From assembly GCF_000153105.1 (NCBI RefSeq), contig NZ_CH672377.1, forward strand, positions 1,902,147 through 1,966,146: a stretch of DNA of 64,000 nucleotides, given 5' to 3'. Each line of letters starts with the position of its first letter. The first letter of the stretch is position 1. Position numbers and translations under genes: made by a program. Shown here one piece after another: positions 18,710-27,421 of this stretch. The notes below the pieces were generated by a model. It did no database searches, was not told the DNA's origin, and worked only from the letters and a program-made list of their open reading frames with translations. Source of the stretch: Blastopirellula marina DSM 3645. GTDB lineage: Bacteria; Planctomycetota; Planctomycetia; Pirellulales; Pirellulaceae.

Positions 18710-21078
18710 GCATGCTCGACCGCAAACTGGCGCGGGACCTCGTGCAGTCGCGAGGTCTGCTCCTAGCGATCGTCAGCATCATGACGCTGGGGATCGGCCT
18801 GTTTGTCGGCATGCAGTCAACCTATCGCAGCTTGAGCGGCGCCAAACAGCGCTACTACGCAGATTGCCGCGTCGCCGACTTTTGGATCGACCTGAAAAAA
18901 CTGCCGCTAGCCGAAGTCGAAGCGGTCCGCCAGATCGAAGGAATCCGCCAGCTGCAGCCGCGGATTCAATTTCCCGCGACGGTCGATCTCGATAACCGCG
19001 TCAAGCCGCTCAACGGCTTGGTCATCGCGATGCCCGAGCGCCGCCAACCGGTGCTGAATGATATCTTGATGGTTCGCGGCAGCTATTTTACCGGGCGACG
19101 TGACAACGAAGTCGTGATCAATGACAAGTTCGCCGCCGCCAATCGCATCTCGCCGGGCGACTGGATTCATCTGCTAATGAATGATCGGCGGCAACAGTTT
19201 TTTGTTGTCGGCACGGCGATCAGCGCCGAGTTCACGTATCTGCTAGGGCCAGGGGCGCTGACTCCAGACCCCGAAAATTTCGGCGTCTTCTACGTACCGC
19301 AGCGTTTTGCCGAAGAGGCCTATGACTTCTCCGGCGCCGCCAATCAGTTGGTCGGCGCGGTAGCGCCGGGGACCAACCTGGATCGCTTGCTCGATGACAT
19401 CGAACGGCAACTCAGTTCGTATGGAGTCTTCTCTGCGACGCCGCTGAAAGATTACACGTCGAACTACTATATCTCGAACGAAATCTCGCAACTGAGCAAC
19501 TTCGCCACGTTTCTACCCTCGGTTTTTCTCGCGGTCGCGGCGCTGGTGTTAAACGTGTTGATGACGCGACTGGCGCGGCAGCAGCGCACCATCGTCGGCG
19601 CCTTCAAAGCGATCGGTTACAGCGACTGGGCGTTATTCGCCCATTTTTTGAAGTATGGCGCGGCGGTCGGAATCGCCGGCGCAATCGGCGGATCGATCTT
19701 GGGAATATTACTCGCCCAAGGAATGACCTCTCAGTATCAGATGTTGTTTCAGTTTCCCGATCTGCACGCCGACTTCTTCCTGGCGACCCATTTGACCGGT
19801 CTAGCGGTCAGTTTAAGCTGTGCGATCCTTGGTTCGCTGTATGGCGCTCGATCGATGCTGATCTTGAAACCGGTCGAAGCCATGCGGAGCGAACCGCCCA
19901 AACATGCAGGCCGAATCTGGCTCGAGCGCCTTCCCTGGTTCTGGAACCGTCTGTCGTCTCCCTGGCGAGCTGCGCTGCGCGGCATGGTGCGCAATCGCGT
20001 TCGAACAGCCGTCGCGATCTTCGCGTCCATGACCGGCGCGTCGATCCTGGTCGCCGGCCTGATGATGTTCGAAGCGACCGACTACTTCATTCGCGTCCAG
20101 TTTGAGGAGATCGTTCGCAGCGATATTGATTTGTCCTTTAAAGACGTGGTCGATCGCTCTGCGATCACCGAACTGCAACGTCTGCCCGGCGCCGATCTGA
20201 TTGAACCCACCTTTAGCGTCGCGTGCACTCTCGAAAATGGATCGCACAGTCGACGGAGCGCCGTGATGGGAATCACCCCGGGCGCGAACTTGACTTCGCC
20301 GCGCGACCAGCAGGGACGGCGGATCGTCGTGCCGGATGTTGGCCTGATGCTTGATCGGCAGTTGGCTGCGATTCTGGGAGTCGGTCGGGGAGATCTGTTA
20401 GTGCTACGACCCGTACAAGGAGATCAAACGCCGTTGACGGTTCCGGTCACGCAGCTTTGCGACGGCATGTTTGGCTTGAGCTGTTATGCCGACATTCGCT
20501 ATTTGAACAAATTGCGTGGGGAAGAGTTCGCCGCCAGCGGCGCTCAATTGAAAATCAATCCGGCCCCTGGAGAGATCGATCAGCTCTATCGCGAATTGAA
20601 ACGTATGCCGGCGATCGAATCGGTGAACGCTCGCATCGACATGATCGCCAACATGCGTCAGACGTTCGTCCAGGGGCAACTGGTGATGATCTTTTCTATT
20701 ATCTTGTTCGCCGGCATCATTTTCTTTGGCAGCGTGCTCAACGCCACATTGATCAATCTGGCCGAACGAGAGCGCGAAGCGGCGACGCTGGGCGCCCTGG
20801 GCTATACGCGGTGGGAAATTGGGGCGATGTTCCTGCGCGAAAGCATGTTAGCGAACGTCATCGGCACGCTGCTGGGATTTCCGCTGGGGTACGAACTGGT
20901 GGTCTTGATGACCTACACGATCGATAAAGATCTGATCCGCTTTCCGGTCGTGACCGCTGCGTGGATTTATTGGGCGGGCAGCGTCGCGTCCATTTCGTTC
21001 GCGCTGGCCGCACATGCGGTCGTCCAGCGGCAGATCAACAAAATGAATCTAATCGAGGCTCTTCAAGTAAAGGAATAG
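18706..21078 (+). CDS. ABC exporter permease with two FtsX-like domains
   Basis: 790 residues, GTG start overlapping the ATPase stop (an ATG two codons later is an alternative). A long N-terminal helix (about 12-34; LLLAIVSIMTLGIGLFVGM) precedes a large extracytoplasmic domain. A first FtsX three-helix bundle spans about 265-400, a second helix and extracytoplasmic domain about 440-640, and a second FtsX bundle about 655-780. Such duplicated-FtsX permeases of the LolCE/DevC/MacB group export lipids, lipoproteins or small molecules. The substrate is unknown. It acts with the ATPase upstream and the adaptor downstream. Confidence 0.92.
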   Translation: MSMLDRKLARDLVQSRGLLLAIVSIMTLGIGLFVGMQSTYRSLSGAKQRYYADCRVADFWIDLKKLPLAEVEAVRQIEGIRQLQPRIQFPATVDLDNRVKPLNGLVIAMPERRQPVLNDILMVRGSYFTGRRDNEVVINDKFAAANRISPGDWIHLLMNDRRQQFFVVGTAISAEFTYLLGPGALTPDPENFGVFYVPQRFAEEAYDFSGAANQLVGAVAPGTNLDRLLDDIERQLSSYGVFSATPLKDYTSNYYISNEISQLSNFATFLPSVFLAVAALVLNVLMTRLARQQRTIVGAFKAIGYSDWALFAHFLKYGAAVGIAGAIGGSILGILLAQGMTSQYQMLFQFPDLHADFFLATHLTGLAVSLSCAILGSLYGARSMLILKPVEAMRSEPPKHAGRIWLERLPWFWNRLSSPWRAALRGMVRNRVRTAVAIFASMTGASILVAGLMMFEATDYFIRVQFEEIVRSDIDLSFKDVVDRSAITELQRLPGADLIEPTFSVACTLENGSHSRRSAVMGITPGANLTSPRDQQGRRIVVPDVGLMLDRQLAAILGVGRGDLLVLRPVQGDQTPLTVPVTQLCDGMFGLSCYADIRYLNKLRGEEFAASGAQLKINPAPGEIDQLYRELKRMPAIESVNARIDMIANMRQTFVQGQLVMIFSIILFAGIIFFGSVLNATLINLAEREREAATLGALGYTRWEIGAMFLRESMLANVIGTLLGFPLGYELVVLMTYTIDKDLIRFPVVTAAWIYWAGSVASISFALAAHAVVQRQINKMNLIEALQVKE

Positions 21079-21080
21079 CC

Positions 21081-22472
21081 ATGAACAAAAACCGTTCCGG
21101 CAACAGCTGGATTAACAAGTGGACCATCTCGGCGGTCGTGATCCTGGCGATCCTCGGCGGCTGGTTGGCTCTCGGGCAATCGTCCGGCGTTCCGGTCGAA
21201 ACGACTCGACCGCGACGCGGCCCGATCGCACAATACGTCGACGAACAAGGGAAAACCCGCTTGCCGCGCACCTATGAGATCACGATGCCGCTGGGAGGGC
21301 GGATCGAAGCAATCGCATTGGAGCCCGGCGATCCCGTGAAAAAGGGAGAAACCGTCGCACGCTTGGTGCCGAGCGATCTGCAAAACGAACTAGACCAGGC
21401 GAAAGCCGCCGTCGAACGGTTAACCGCGTCCATCGCCGAAAACGCCGACACCACAGTCGAGGATACCAGCAAAACCCAAGCGTCCCACTTCGTCGAATCA
21501 ATGAAATCGACCGTCGAAGCGGCCAAAGCTCGCATGGTCGCTGGTAAGTCGCGCGTCGACTATGCGATCACTTTTCTGGGTCGCGTTCAGACGTTAATTC
21601 CTTCTGGCGCTAAAACCGAAGATGAGCTCGATCGAGCGCAATTACGTAAAGTCGAAGCCGACACCGACTATCAACAAGACGTCCTGATCTTTCAGGCGAT
21701 GAAATCCATTGACGCCGCCACCTTGCTTCTGCCGACCTTGGTGCAACAGTATATCGATCGCAAAGATTTGACCATCGCCGTGCTGAAACAAGAAAAGCTG
21801 GAAGCCGAAGCGCGACTACGTCAGGCGAAAACCAATGTTGAACGCGGCACGATGATCAGCCCGATTGACGGCGTCGTGCTGGAACGATCGATCGTCAACG
21901 AACAGCAACTCGCCGCCGGCGCGCAATTGCTGACGATCGGCGATTTGCACGAACTGGAAGTCGAAGCCGATCTGCTGAGTCAGGATGCCGTTAATCTGCA
22001 TCACGGCTCGCGAGCGCTGATTTACGGCGCAGCGGTCGGACGCGCGGCGGAGAACGGCTTAGAGGGAGTCGTCGCACGAATTCGACCGGCCGGATTTACC
22101 AAACGAAGCTCGCTGGGAGTCGATCAACAACGTGTCAAAGTGATCGTCCGTCTGCGCAGCGGCGAACTCGAGAAGATCGCCGTCGATCGGACGCTGGGCG
22201 TCGACTACCGCGTGCAAGTTCGCGCGATCGAAGCGGAGAAAGAGGACGCATTGACGATCCCCCGCGCCTGTCTGTTTCGCGCCGCCGACGGCAATTGGCA
22301 AGTGATGGCCGTTCGCGACGAGATCGCTCGATTGGTTCGCGTCGAAGTCGGATTGATCAATGATCGCTTCGCCGAGATCACGGCAAATCTGACGCCCGAG
22401 GATTTGGTCATCCTAGCGCCGGATTCAAGCTTGCATGACGGGGACGCCGTGCGTGCTATCGAGCAAAATTGA
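21081..22472 (+). CDS. HlyD-family periplasmic adaptor of the ABC exporter
   Basis: 463 residues from the ATG at 21081, two bases after the permease stop, with AAGGA seven bases upstream. One N-terminal transmembrane anchor (ISAVVILAILGGWLALG), then a barrel/lipoyl half-motif (GGRIEAIALEPGDPVKKGETVARL, about 65-90). A long alpha-helical hairpin (about 95-255) is followed by the second lipoyl half (MISPIDGVVLERSIVNEQQLAAGAQLLTIGD) and a beta-barrel domain. This is the membrane-fusion adaptor that would link the inner-membrane ABC pump to an outer-membrane channel. The tight spacing shows it is gene 3 of the operon. No TolC-like channel gene is in the window. Confidence 0.93.
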   Translation: MNKNRSGNSWINKWTISAVVILAILGGWLALGQSSGVPVETTRPRRGPIAQYVDEQGKTRLPRTYEITMPLGGRIEAIALEPGDPVKKGETVARLVPSDLQNELDQAKAAVERLTASIAENADTTVEDTSKTQASHFVESMKSTVEAAKARMVAGKSRVDYAITFLGRVQTLIPSGAKTEDELDRAQLRKVEADTDYQQDVLIFQAMKSIDAATLLLPTLVQQYIDRKDLTIAVLKQEKLEAEARLRQAKTNVERGTMISPIDGVVLERSIVNEQQLAAGAQLLTIGDLHELEVEADLLSQDAVNLHHGSRALIYGAAVGRAAENGLEGVVARIRPAGFTKRSSLGVDQQRVKVIVRLRSGELEKIAVDRTLGVDYRVQVRAIEAEKEDALTIPRACLFRAADGNWQVMAVRDEIARLVRVEVGLINDRFAEITANLTPEDLVILAPDSSLHDGDAVRAIEQN

Positions 22473-22496
22473 CCGCCGCGGATGGATGGCAAGAAA

Positions 22497-22605
22497 AGAA
22501 AAACCCCCACAAACGGGGCAGTGTCTGTGAGGGTCCTCCCGGTCGCAAGCGACCAAGGATATCGAACGCCTATTCTCTCAGAATCGGCGTAACTGTCGAA
22601 TCAAA
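22497..22605 (-). ncRNA. candidate small RNA: three hairpins ending in a U-tract
   Basis: Minus-strand candidate transcript of about 108 nt in an otherwise empty 340-bp gap. In transcript order: hairpin 1 (arms near 22586-22589 and 22567-22570, extended by five more pairs with one mismatch), hairpin 2 (perfect 6-bp arms 22549-22554 and 22541-22546 plus an outer 4-bp stem), and hairpin 3 (22533-22523 with 22514-22504, two mismatches). Hairpin 3 is followed by a run of Ts (22503-22495 read on the minus strand), like a rho-independent terminator. No minus-strand gene lies nearby for this terminator to serve. It resembles no RNA family I know. Confidence 0.4.
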
Positions 22606-22611
22606 GGTTGT

Positions 22612-22641
22612 TTTATAAAGTTTTCTGCATTTGAATTGCAA
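22612..22641 (-). promoter_or_regulatory. possible sigma-70 promoter for the candidate small RNA
   Basis: On the minus strand TTGCAA (22641-22636) and TATAAA or TTTATA (22619-22612) are spaced 16-18 bp. The predicted start falls about 7 bp downstream, near 22605, just before the three-hairpin element. Confidence 0.35.
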
Positions 22642-22812
22642 GCGGAAAATGGGCTCACCCAGAAGAAACTGTCGTCCTCCCCAGAGCGATAATTTTCAGA
22701 AAGGGCGGTCGACGCGTGCTCAACATTCTAAGAAGATACGCCGCGTCGACTCACTCTGTTCAGGCGTAAACGCCGTCTCCTTCGTCGATCAAAAAAGTTC
22801 CGGAAATTTCGC

Positions 22813-23961
22813 ATGTCAATAACCGTAGAACCGGTCGTATCGCGTCGCCTCCAAAAACAGTTCACGCAACTCGCCTGGGACCTCTACAAGGGGGATCCCT
22901 ATTGGGTGCCGCCGCTGCGACAAAACCAACGAGAATTGCTGAACTTCGATCCGGATCCGTTTTATGAAAAAAACGAAATCCAATGTTTTCTGGCATTCAA
23001 GGACGGCAAGCCGGTCGGCCGCGTCGCCGCGATCATCAACAACGGCCATATCGAGCGCTACAAAGAGCGCCGCGGCTTCTTTGGCTTCTTTGAGTCGATT
23101 AACGACCAGGAAGTCGCCAACGCGCTGTTCGACGCCGCTCGAGCTTGGTTGAAAGAACACGACATTCTGCTCGTCCGCGGTCCCACCAACCCATCGCTCA
23201 ATCATGAATGCGGTCTACTGATCGACGGTTTCGATTCGATGCCGACCTTTATGATGTCCTATAACCCACCTTATTACGCTGATTTGATTGAGGGCTATGG
23301 TTTTCGCAAAGTCGAAGACTTGTATGCGTTTTGGGGTGATCTGGCCATGCTTGAATCGCTCGATCCGAAGCTGAAATTTGTCGTTGACGAAGCGAAACGC
23401 CGTTTTCAACCGGTACTGCGCCCCATCGACAAGAGCCGCTTTGCGGAAGAAGTCCGGATGTTCCTCGACATCTACAACAAGTCGTTGGTCGCGACCTGGG
23501 GATTTGTTCCGCTCTCGGACGCCGAAGTCGACCACATGGCGAAAGGGTTGAAACAATTGGTCGTTCCCGAATTGACCACCGTTTGCGAGATCGAAGGCAA
23601 ACCGGTCGGCGCCGTGTTCGGATTGCTCGATTACAATCCCCGCATCAAAAAGATCGATGGGCGGCTTTTTCCGTTTGGATTCTTACGACTGCTTTGGAAT
23701 CGCAAGAAGATCCACCGCGTGCGCCTGATGAGCACCAATATATTGCCGGAGTTCCAACGTTGGGGGATCGGGCTGGTGCTTTTGGAACGGCTTGTTCCGG
23801 ATAGTCTAAAATTTGGGATTCAAGAAGCGGAGTTCTCTTGGGTGCTGGAAAGCAATCATCTTTCGCGCGCTACCCTTGAACGGGGCGGTGCGAGAAAGGT
23901 GAAGAGTTTTCGCATCTATGATTACGCTCCGACAGAACCTGCGGCCGCCGAAAAGAGCTAG
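22813..23961 (+). CDS. GNAT-like (YghO-type) protein of unknown substrate
   Basis: 382 residues. The N-terminal segment (VEPVVSRRLQKQFTQLAWDLYKGDPYWVPPLRQNQREL) is typical of the YghO-like family of GNAT-fold proteins. The central part has FLAFKDGKPVGRVAAIIN, an acetyl-CoA-type beta-strand turn, and GPTNPSLNHECGLLIDGF. A second acetyltransferase-like half (about 200-375) has CEIEGKPVGAVFGLLDYNP and ILPEFQRWGIGLVLLERL, the latter a degenerate (Q/R)xxGxG/A CoA loop. N-acyltransferase activity is likely from the fold, but the acceptor is unknown. The gene stands alone and is followed by a terminator. Confidence 0.75.
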   Translation: MSITVEPVVSRRLQKQFTQLAWDLYKGDPYWVPPLRQNQRELLNFDPDPFYEKNEIQCFLAFKDGKPVGRVAAIINNGHIERYKERRGFFGFFESINDQEVANALFDAARAWLKEHDILLVRGPTNPSLNHECGLLIDGFDSMPTFMMSYNPPYYADLIEGYGFRKVEDLYAFWGDLAMLESLDPKLKFVVDEAKRRFQPVLRPIDKSRFAEEVRMFLDIYNKSLVATWGFVPLSDAEVDHMAKGLKQLVVPELTTVCEIEGKPVGAVFGLLDYNPRIKKIDGRLFPFGFLRLLWNRKKIHRVRLMSTNILPEFQRWGIGLVLLERLVPDSLKFGIQEAEFSWVLESNHLSRATLERGGARKVKSFRIYDYAPTEPAAAEKS

Positions 23962-24000
23962 CGCGACGACATTATTTCGCACGCTTGTCGCAAGATAGAA

Positions 24001-24024
24001 AAGAGGACGCATCTGCGTCCTCTT
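24001..24024 (+). terminator. rho-independent terminator after the GNAT-like gene
   Basis: Perfect 11-bp arms (24001-24011 and 24014-24024). The minus-strand side has the better T-run (TTTTCT), so it may work in both directions. It lies 40 bp after the stop. Confidence 0.7.
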
Positions 24025-24274
24025 CGTCGTTTGCGATCTGTTGATTCTGCTACGGCCAGCGCGATCCTTGGACGATCAAAAGTTCCAATGCGTCATCTTT
24101 GATCCAACATCGGCATTTTCGTAAAGTGCTTGAAAATGCGGGATTTGCTGGAGTTTCTCCACTTTTTCGCCGCATGGCACGACCATTGCGATGGTAGTTC
24201 GTTCAAGTCGCAGCGTCACTACGCTGCTGAGGGAATGAACAAGCTACTAACTGTTCTCTAGAGGAGAAACAACG

Positions 24275-25195
24275 ATGAAACGCTTTTGGATGACTAGCGG
24301 CCTTACTGCCGCACTGTTGATTAGCGCCCCGCTGTTGGCCGACGACACGACTCCGGCCACCGAGCCAGGCGGCGTGAACGTCAAAGTAGACGCCCAGCGC
24401 GATGCGAATCGTGATGCTACCAAAGCCACCGAGAAGAAAGTTTGCACCGGCGCCGATCTGATCGGCATGACGGTGAAGAACTCGGAAGGCGAAAACCTGG
24501 GTACGATCAATGACGCCGTCATCGATCTGAAATCGGGCAAAATTCGCTATGTCGCCGTCAGCTTCGGCGGTTTCGCCGGCATCGGCGACAAATTGTTCGC
24601 CGTTCCGTTTCAAGCGGTCGCGGCCCATAAGGGAGACAACCCTTATATCGAATTTGACGCCACCGAGAAGTCGCTGGAAAACGCCCAAGGCTTCGACGAA
24701 GCTCATTGGCCTGATTTCGGCGACGCCAAATGGGTCATGACCAATGATCGCGCCTACGACTATGAACGTGAAAATGACGTTCGTAAGGGTGAACTTGCCA
24801 CGGACGACGCCAAATCGCCAGTCGACGTCTCGGCGATGCGTCTCAGCACGCTGGACGGCATTACCGTGAAGAATCAACAGGGCGAAACGATCGGTTCGAT
24901 CGCGGACGCCGCGTTGAATGCGGATCGCGGTAAGGTCGAATACGTCGCCCTGTCGTTTGGCGGATTCGTTGGTATCGGCGACAAGCTGCTCGCCGTGCCG
25001 TTGGACGCGTTGAAATTCCACAAAGGCGAGAACGAGAACTACTTGGTGATGAACGTCACCGAAAAGGAACTCGAAAATCGTCAGGGATTTGACCAGTCGA
25101 ACTGGCCGCACCATGCCGATTCGGCTTGGTCCGGTAAAGTGATGAAGAAGGATCGTAAGATCAACGTCGATGTCAACGTCGGCGGTCAGAAGTAA
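24275..25195 (+). CDS. secreted protein with two PRC-barrel domains
   Basis: 306 residues with a signal peptide (MKRFWMTSGLTAALLISAPLLADD) and a strong GAGGAG ribosome site 9 bases upstream. Two homologous halves each hold a PRC-barrel: about 60-150 (LIGMTVKNSEGENLGTINDAVIDL, YVAVSFGGFAGIGDKLFAVP) and about 188-285 (LDGITVKNQQGETIGSIADAALNA, YVALSFGGFVGIGDKLLAVP). Each half ends with a (Q/R)GFD..(H/N)WP motif. The halves clearly arose by internal duplication. PRC-barrels are small all-beta domains found in photosystem and RNA-maturation proteins. The secreted stand-alone type is often stress-related, but its function is not established. The preceding 313-bp gap holds only a terminator and this gene's leader. 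Confidence 0.85.
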   Translation: MKRFWMTSGLTAALLISAPLLADDTTPATEPGGVNVKVDAQRDANRDATKATEKKVCTGADLIGMTVKNSEGENLGTINDAVIDLKSGKIRYVAVSFGGFAGIGDKLFAVPFQAVAAHKGDNPYIEFDATEKSLENAQGFDEAHWPDFGDAKWVMTNDRAYDYERENDVRKGELATDDAKSPVDVSAMRLSTLDGITVKNQQGETIGSIADAALNADRGKVEYVALSFGGFVGIGDKLLAVPLDALKFHKGENENYLVMNVTEKELENRQGFDQSNWPHHADSAWSGKVMKKDRKINVDVNVGGQK

Positions 25196-25402
25196 CCGCG
25201 AGCCGTCGCGCTTTATGGAATGACGTCACCCTCAGCGGGGCCGGCGCATGTTTCGACATGTGTCGGCTTCGTGCTGTTGGGGGACCACTGTTCGGACCTG
25301 AGCGACCCGATTTTGGAAGCGGCGACAGCAGTGATATCACAGGACGCCCCACCGACTGTTTTGCACCCGCGATTTCCCTCCGATTCTGTCGCTTGAACCC
25401 TG

Positions 25403-25431
25403 TTGACAGGGCCGTTGGAGAGCGGCATAAT
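25403..25431 (+). promoter_or_regulatory. near-consensus sigma-70 promoter (distal)
   Basis: TTGACA at 25403-25408 and CATAAT at 25426-25431 with a 17-bp spacer. The predicted start is about 25438. A short stem-loop with a T-run follows at about 25459-25475, before the tRNA, so this promoter may make a very short RNA or be attenuated. Confidence 0.6.
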
Positions 25432-25512
25432 TCGAGGTTCCTGCAGCAGATTTGGCCCTTTTAAGGGTTTTTGCTGCCGGAGCACATTAAAAACGGATGG
25501 CGTGGAGGGCGG

Positions 25513-25540
25513 TTGATTCATCGCCCAGTTGACGTATAAT
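25513..25540 (+). promoter_or_regulatory. tRNA-Gly promoter (proximal)
   Basis: TTGATT at 25513-25518 and a perfect TATAAT at 25535-25540 with a 16-bp spacer. The predicted start near 25547 is about 29 bases before the mature tRNA 5' end, a normal distance. Confidence 0.7.
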
Positions 25541-25575
25541 CCGTTGTTTCCGTCGCTTGTCGGCGGACTACCAGT

Positions 25576-25655
<80 letters not shown>

Positions 25656-25868
25656 GATTTCGCTTGGCCAAACCCGATTTCGCTCGGCAGGTTAAGCCCA
25701 GGACTCTCAGTAGCCGCAGCGGAAGCGTTTCGATCGTCGCTTCTCTTGGATTGGAACCTTGTCCCGCGCTCGGCGGATCCGCAACTCTCGGCTTCGCAGG
25801 CCGCTGTCGCTTCGAGCGGGTCTTCTTAAAAATACATTACGCAACCTCAGTATTTGGCAAGCATTCAG

Positions 25869-27338
25869 ATGACGTCACCGGATGAAACCACGGCGGTCGA
25901 AGCCGAACAAACGGAAGAGTCGAAAAAACTGTCGCTGGAAGTGAAGGTCGAAAGCCCGAGCTCGTGCCAGCGTCACGTCACGGTGACCGTCTCGCATGAA
26001 GACGTCGATCGTTACTTCGACAAAGCCTTTGACGAGATGGCCCCCACGGCGGCTGTCCCCGGCTTCCGTCCCGGACATGCTCCGCGCAAGCTGGTCGAAA
26101 AGCGATTCCGCAAGGAAGTCGCCAATCAGGTCAAAGGCTCGCTGTTGATGGACAGCATGGCCCAGGCCAGCGACGAACAAAACTTCTCGGCGATTAGTGA
26201 GCCGGACTTCAAGTTCGACGCGGTCGAGCTTCCCGAAGAAGGCCCGCTGACGTTCGAGTTCGATATCGAAGTTCGTCCCGAGTTCGACCTGCCGAAATGG
26301 AAAGGCCTCGAGCTCAACAAGCCGGTCAAAACGTTCGAGAAGGCCGACATCGACAAGCATCTGGCAAAAGTGCTCGATCGCTTCAGCGAAATCGCCCCGA
26401 TCGACGCTCCCGCCGAAATGGACGACTTCCTGACGTTGAACATCGTCAGCAAGCTGGACGGCAAAGAGATCGCTCGCACCGAAGAAATCAGCGTTCGCCT
26501 GCGTGACACGCTCAGCTTCCAAGACGCCAACTGGGAAGAATTCGGCAAGACGGTCCTCGGCGTCAAAGCCGGCGACAAAAAGTCGGGCAAAGCGACCGTC
26601 AGCGAAGAAGCCGCTAACGAAGATCTGAAGGGCAAAGAACTCGATCTTGAGATTGAAGTCCTGGAAGTGAAGCGTCTCGAATTGCCGGAAATGAACGCCG
26701 AGTTCCTGCAGAAGATCGGCAGCTTTGAAAGCGAAGGCGATCTACGCGATTTCGTCAAAGCCGACATGGAACGTCAGTTCGAGTATCACCAGCAACAACA
26801 ATTGCGTGGCGCGATTACCGAACAGTTGATCAAAGACGCCGATTGGGACCTGCCGCCGGCACTCCTCCGACGCCAAGCCGGTCGCGAACTGGAACGAGCG
26901 ATCCTCGATCTTCGTTCTTACGGTTTCGATGAAGATGCGATCCGCGGCTACGAAAATACGCTTCGCCAGAACAGCCTGCAGTCGACCGAAAAGGCGCTGA
27001 AAGAGCACTTTATTCTGGAACGGATCGCCGAAGAAGAAACGATCGAAGACGCTCCGGAAGACTACGAACGCGAGATCATGCAGATCGCCGCGCAAAGCAA
27101 GCAGTCGCCGCGAAGCGTGCGTGCTCGCCTCGAGAAGCAAGGCCTAATGGATACGCTTCGCAACCAGATCATCGAACGCAAGGTGATCGAGCTGATCACT
27201 GGCGAAGCGAAGTTCACCGAAGTTCCGGCGGAAGCGGACGCCCAAGCGAGCGTCTCGCCGATCGAATTCGCCATCACTGGCCAACCGGTCGAAGGCGATA
27301 TTCCGGAAGCCCAGGAAGAAGGCAAAGAGGAAGCGTAA
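25869..27338 (+). CDS. tig: trigger factor
   Basis: 489 residues from the ATG at 25869; a TTG five codons upstream is possible. Ribosome-associated folding chaperone and peptidyl-prolyl isomerase that meets nascent chains at the exit tunnel. The N-terminal ribosome-binding domain (about 15-150) carries the signature GFRPGHAPRKLVEKRF (usual core GFRxGKxP). A central FKBP-like region spans about 165-255 and a long helical C-terminal chaperone domain about 260-440. The acidic tail ends near 489, slightly longer than the usual 430-450 residues. Unlike in many bacteria, no clpP/clpX genes follow; a strong terminator ends the unit. Confidence 0.95.
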   Translation: MTSPDETTAVEAEQTEESKKLSLEVKVESPSSCQRHVTVTVSHEDVDRYFDKAFDEMAPTAAVPGFRPGHAPRKLVEKRFRKEVANQVKGSLLMDSMAQASDEQNFSAISEPDFKFDAVELPEEGPLTFEFDIEVRPEFDLPKWKGLELNKPVKTFEKADIDKHLAKVLDRFSEIAPIDAPAEMDDFLTLNIVSKLDGKEIARTEEISVRLRDTLSFQDANWEEFGKTVLGVKAGDKKSGKATVSEEAANEDLKGKELDLEIEVLEVKRLELPEMNAEFLQKIGSFESEGDLRDFVKADMERQFEYHQQQQLRGAITEQLIKDADWDLPPALLRRQAGRELERAILDLRSYGFDEDAIRGYENTLRQNSLQSTEKALKEHFILERIAEEETIEDAPEDYEREIMQIAAQSKQSPRSVRARLEKQGLMDTLRNQIIERKVIELITGEAKFTEVPAEADAQASVSPIEFAITGQPVEGDIPEAQEEGKEEA

Positions 27339-27360
27339 GCTCTTCTTTTTCTACCCTACA

Positions 27361-27396
27361 AAAAAAGCCGCTGGCGAATATGCCAGCGGCTTTTTT
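27361..27396 (+). terminator. strong bidirectional terminator between tig and tssM
   Basis: Perfect 15-bp arms 27361-27375 and 27382-27396, with an A-run before and a T-run after, so it can stop transcription from both convergent genes. Confidence 0.93.
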
Positions 27397-27421
27397 GTTT
27401 TCTTGAACCAGCGTCCCCAGC

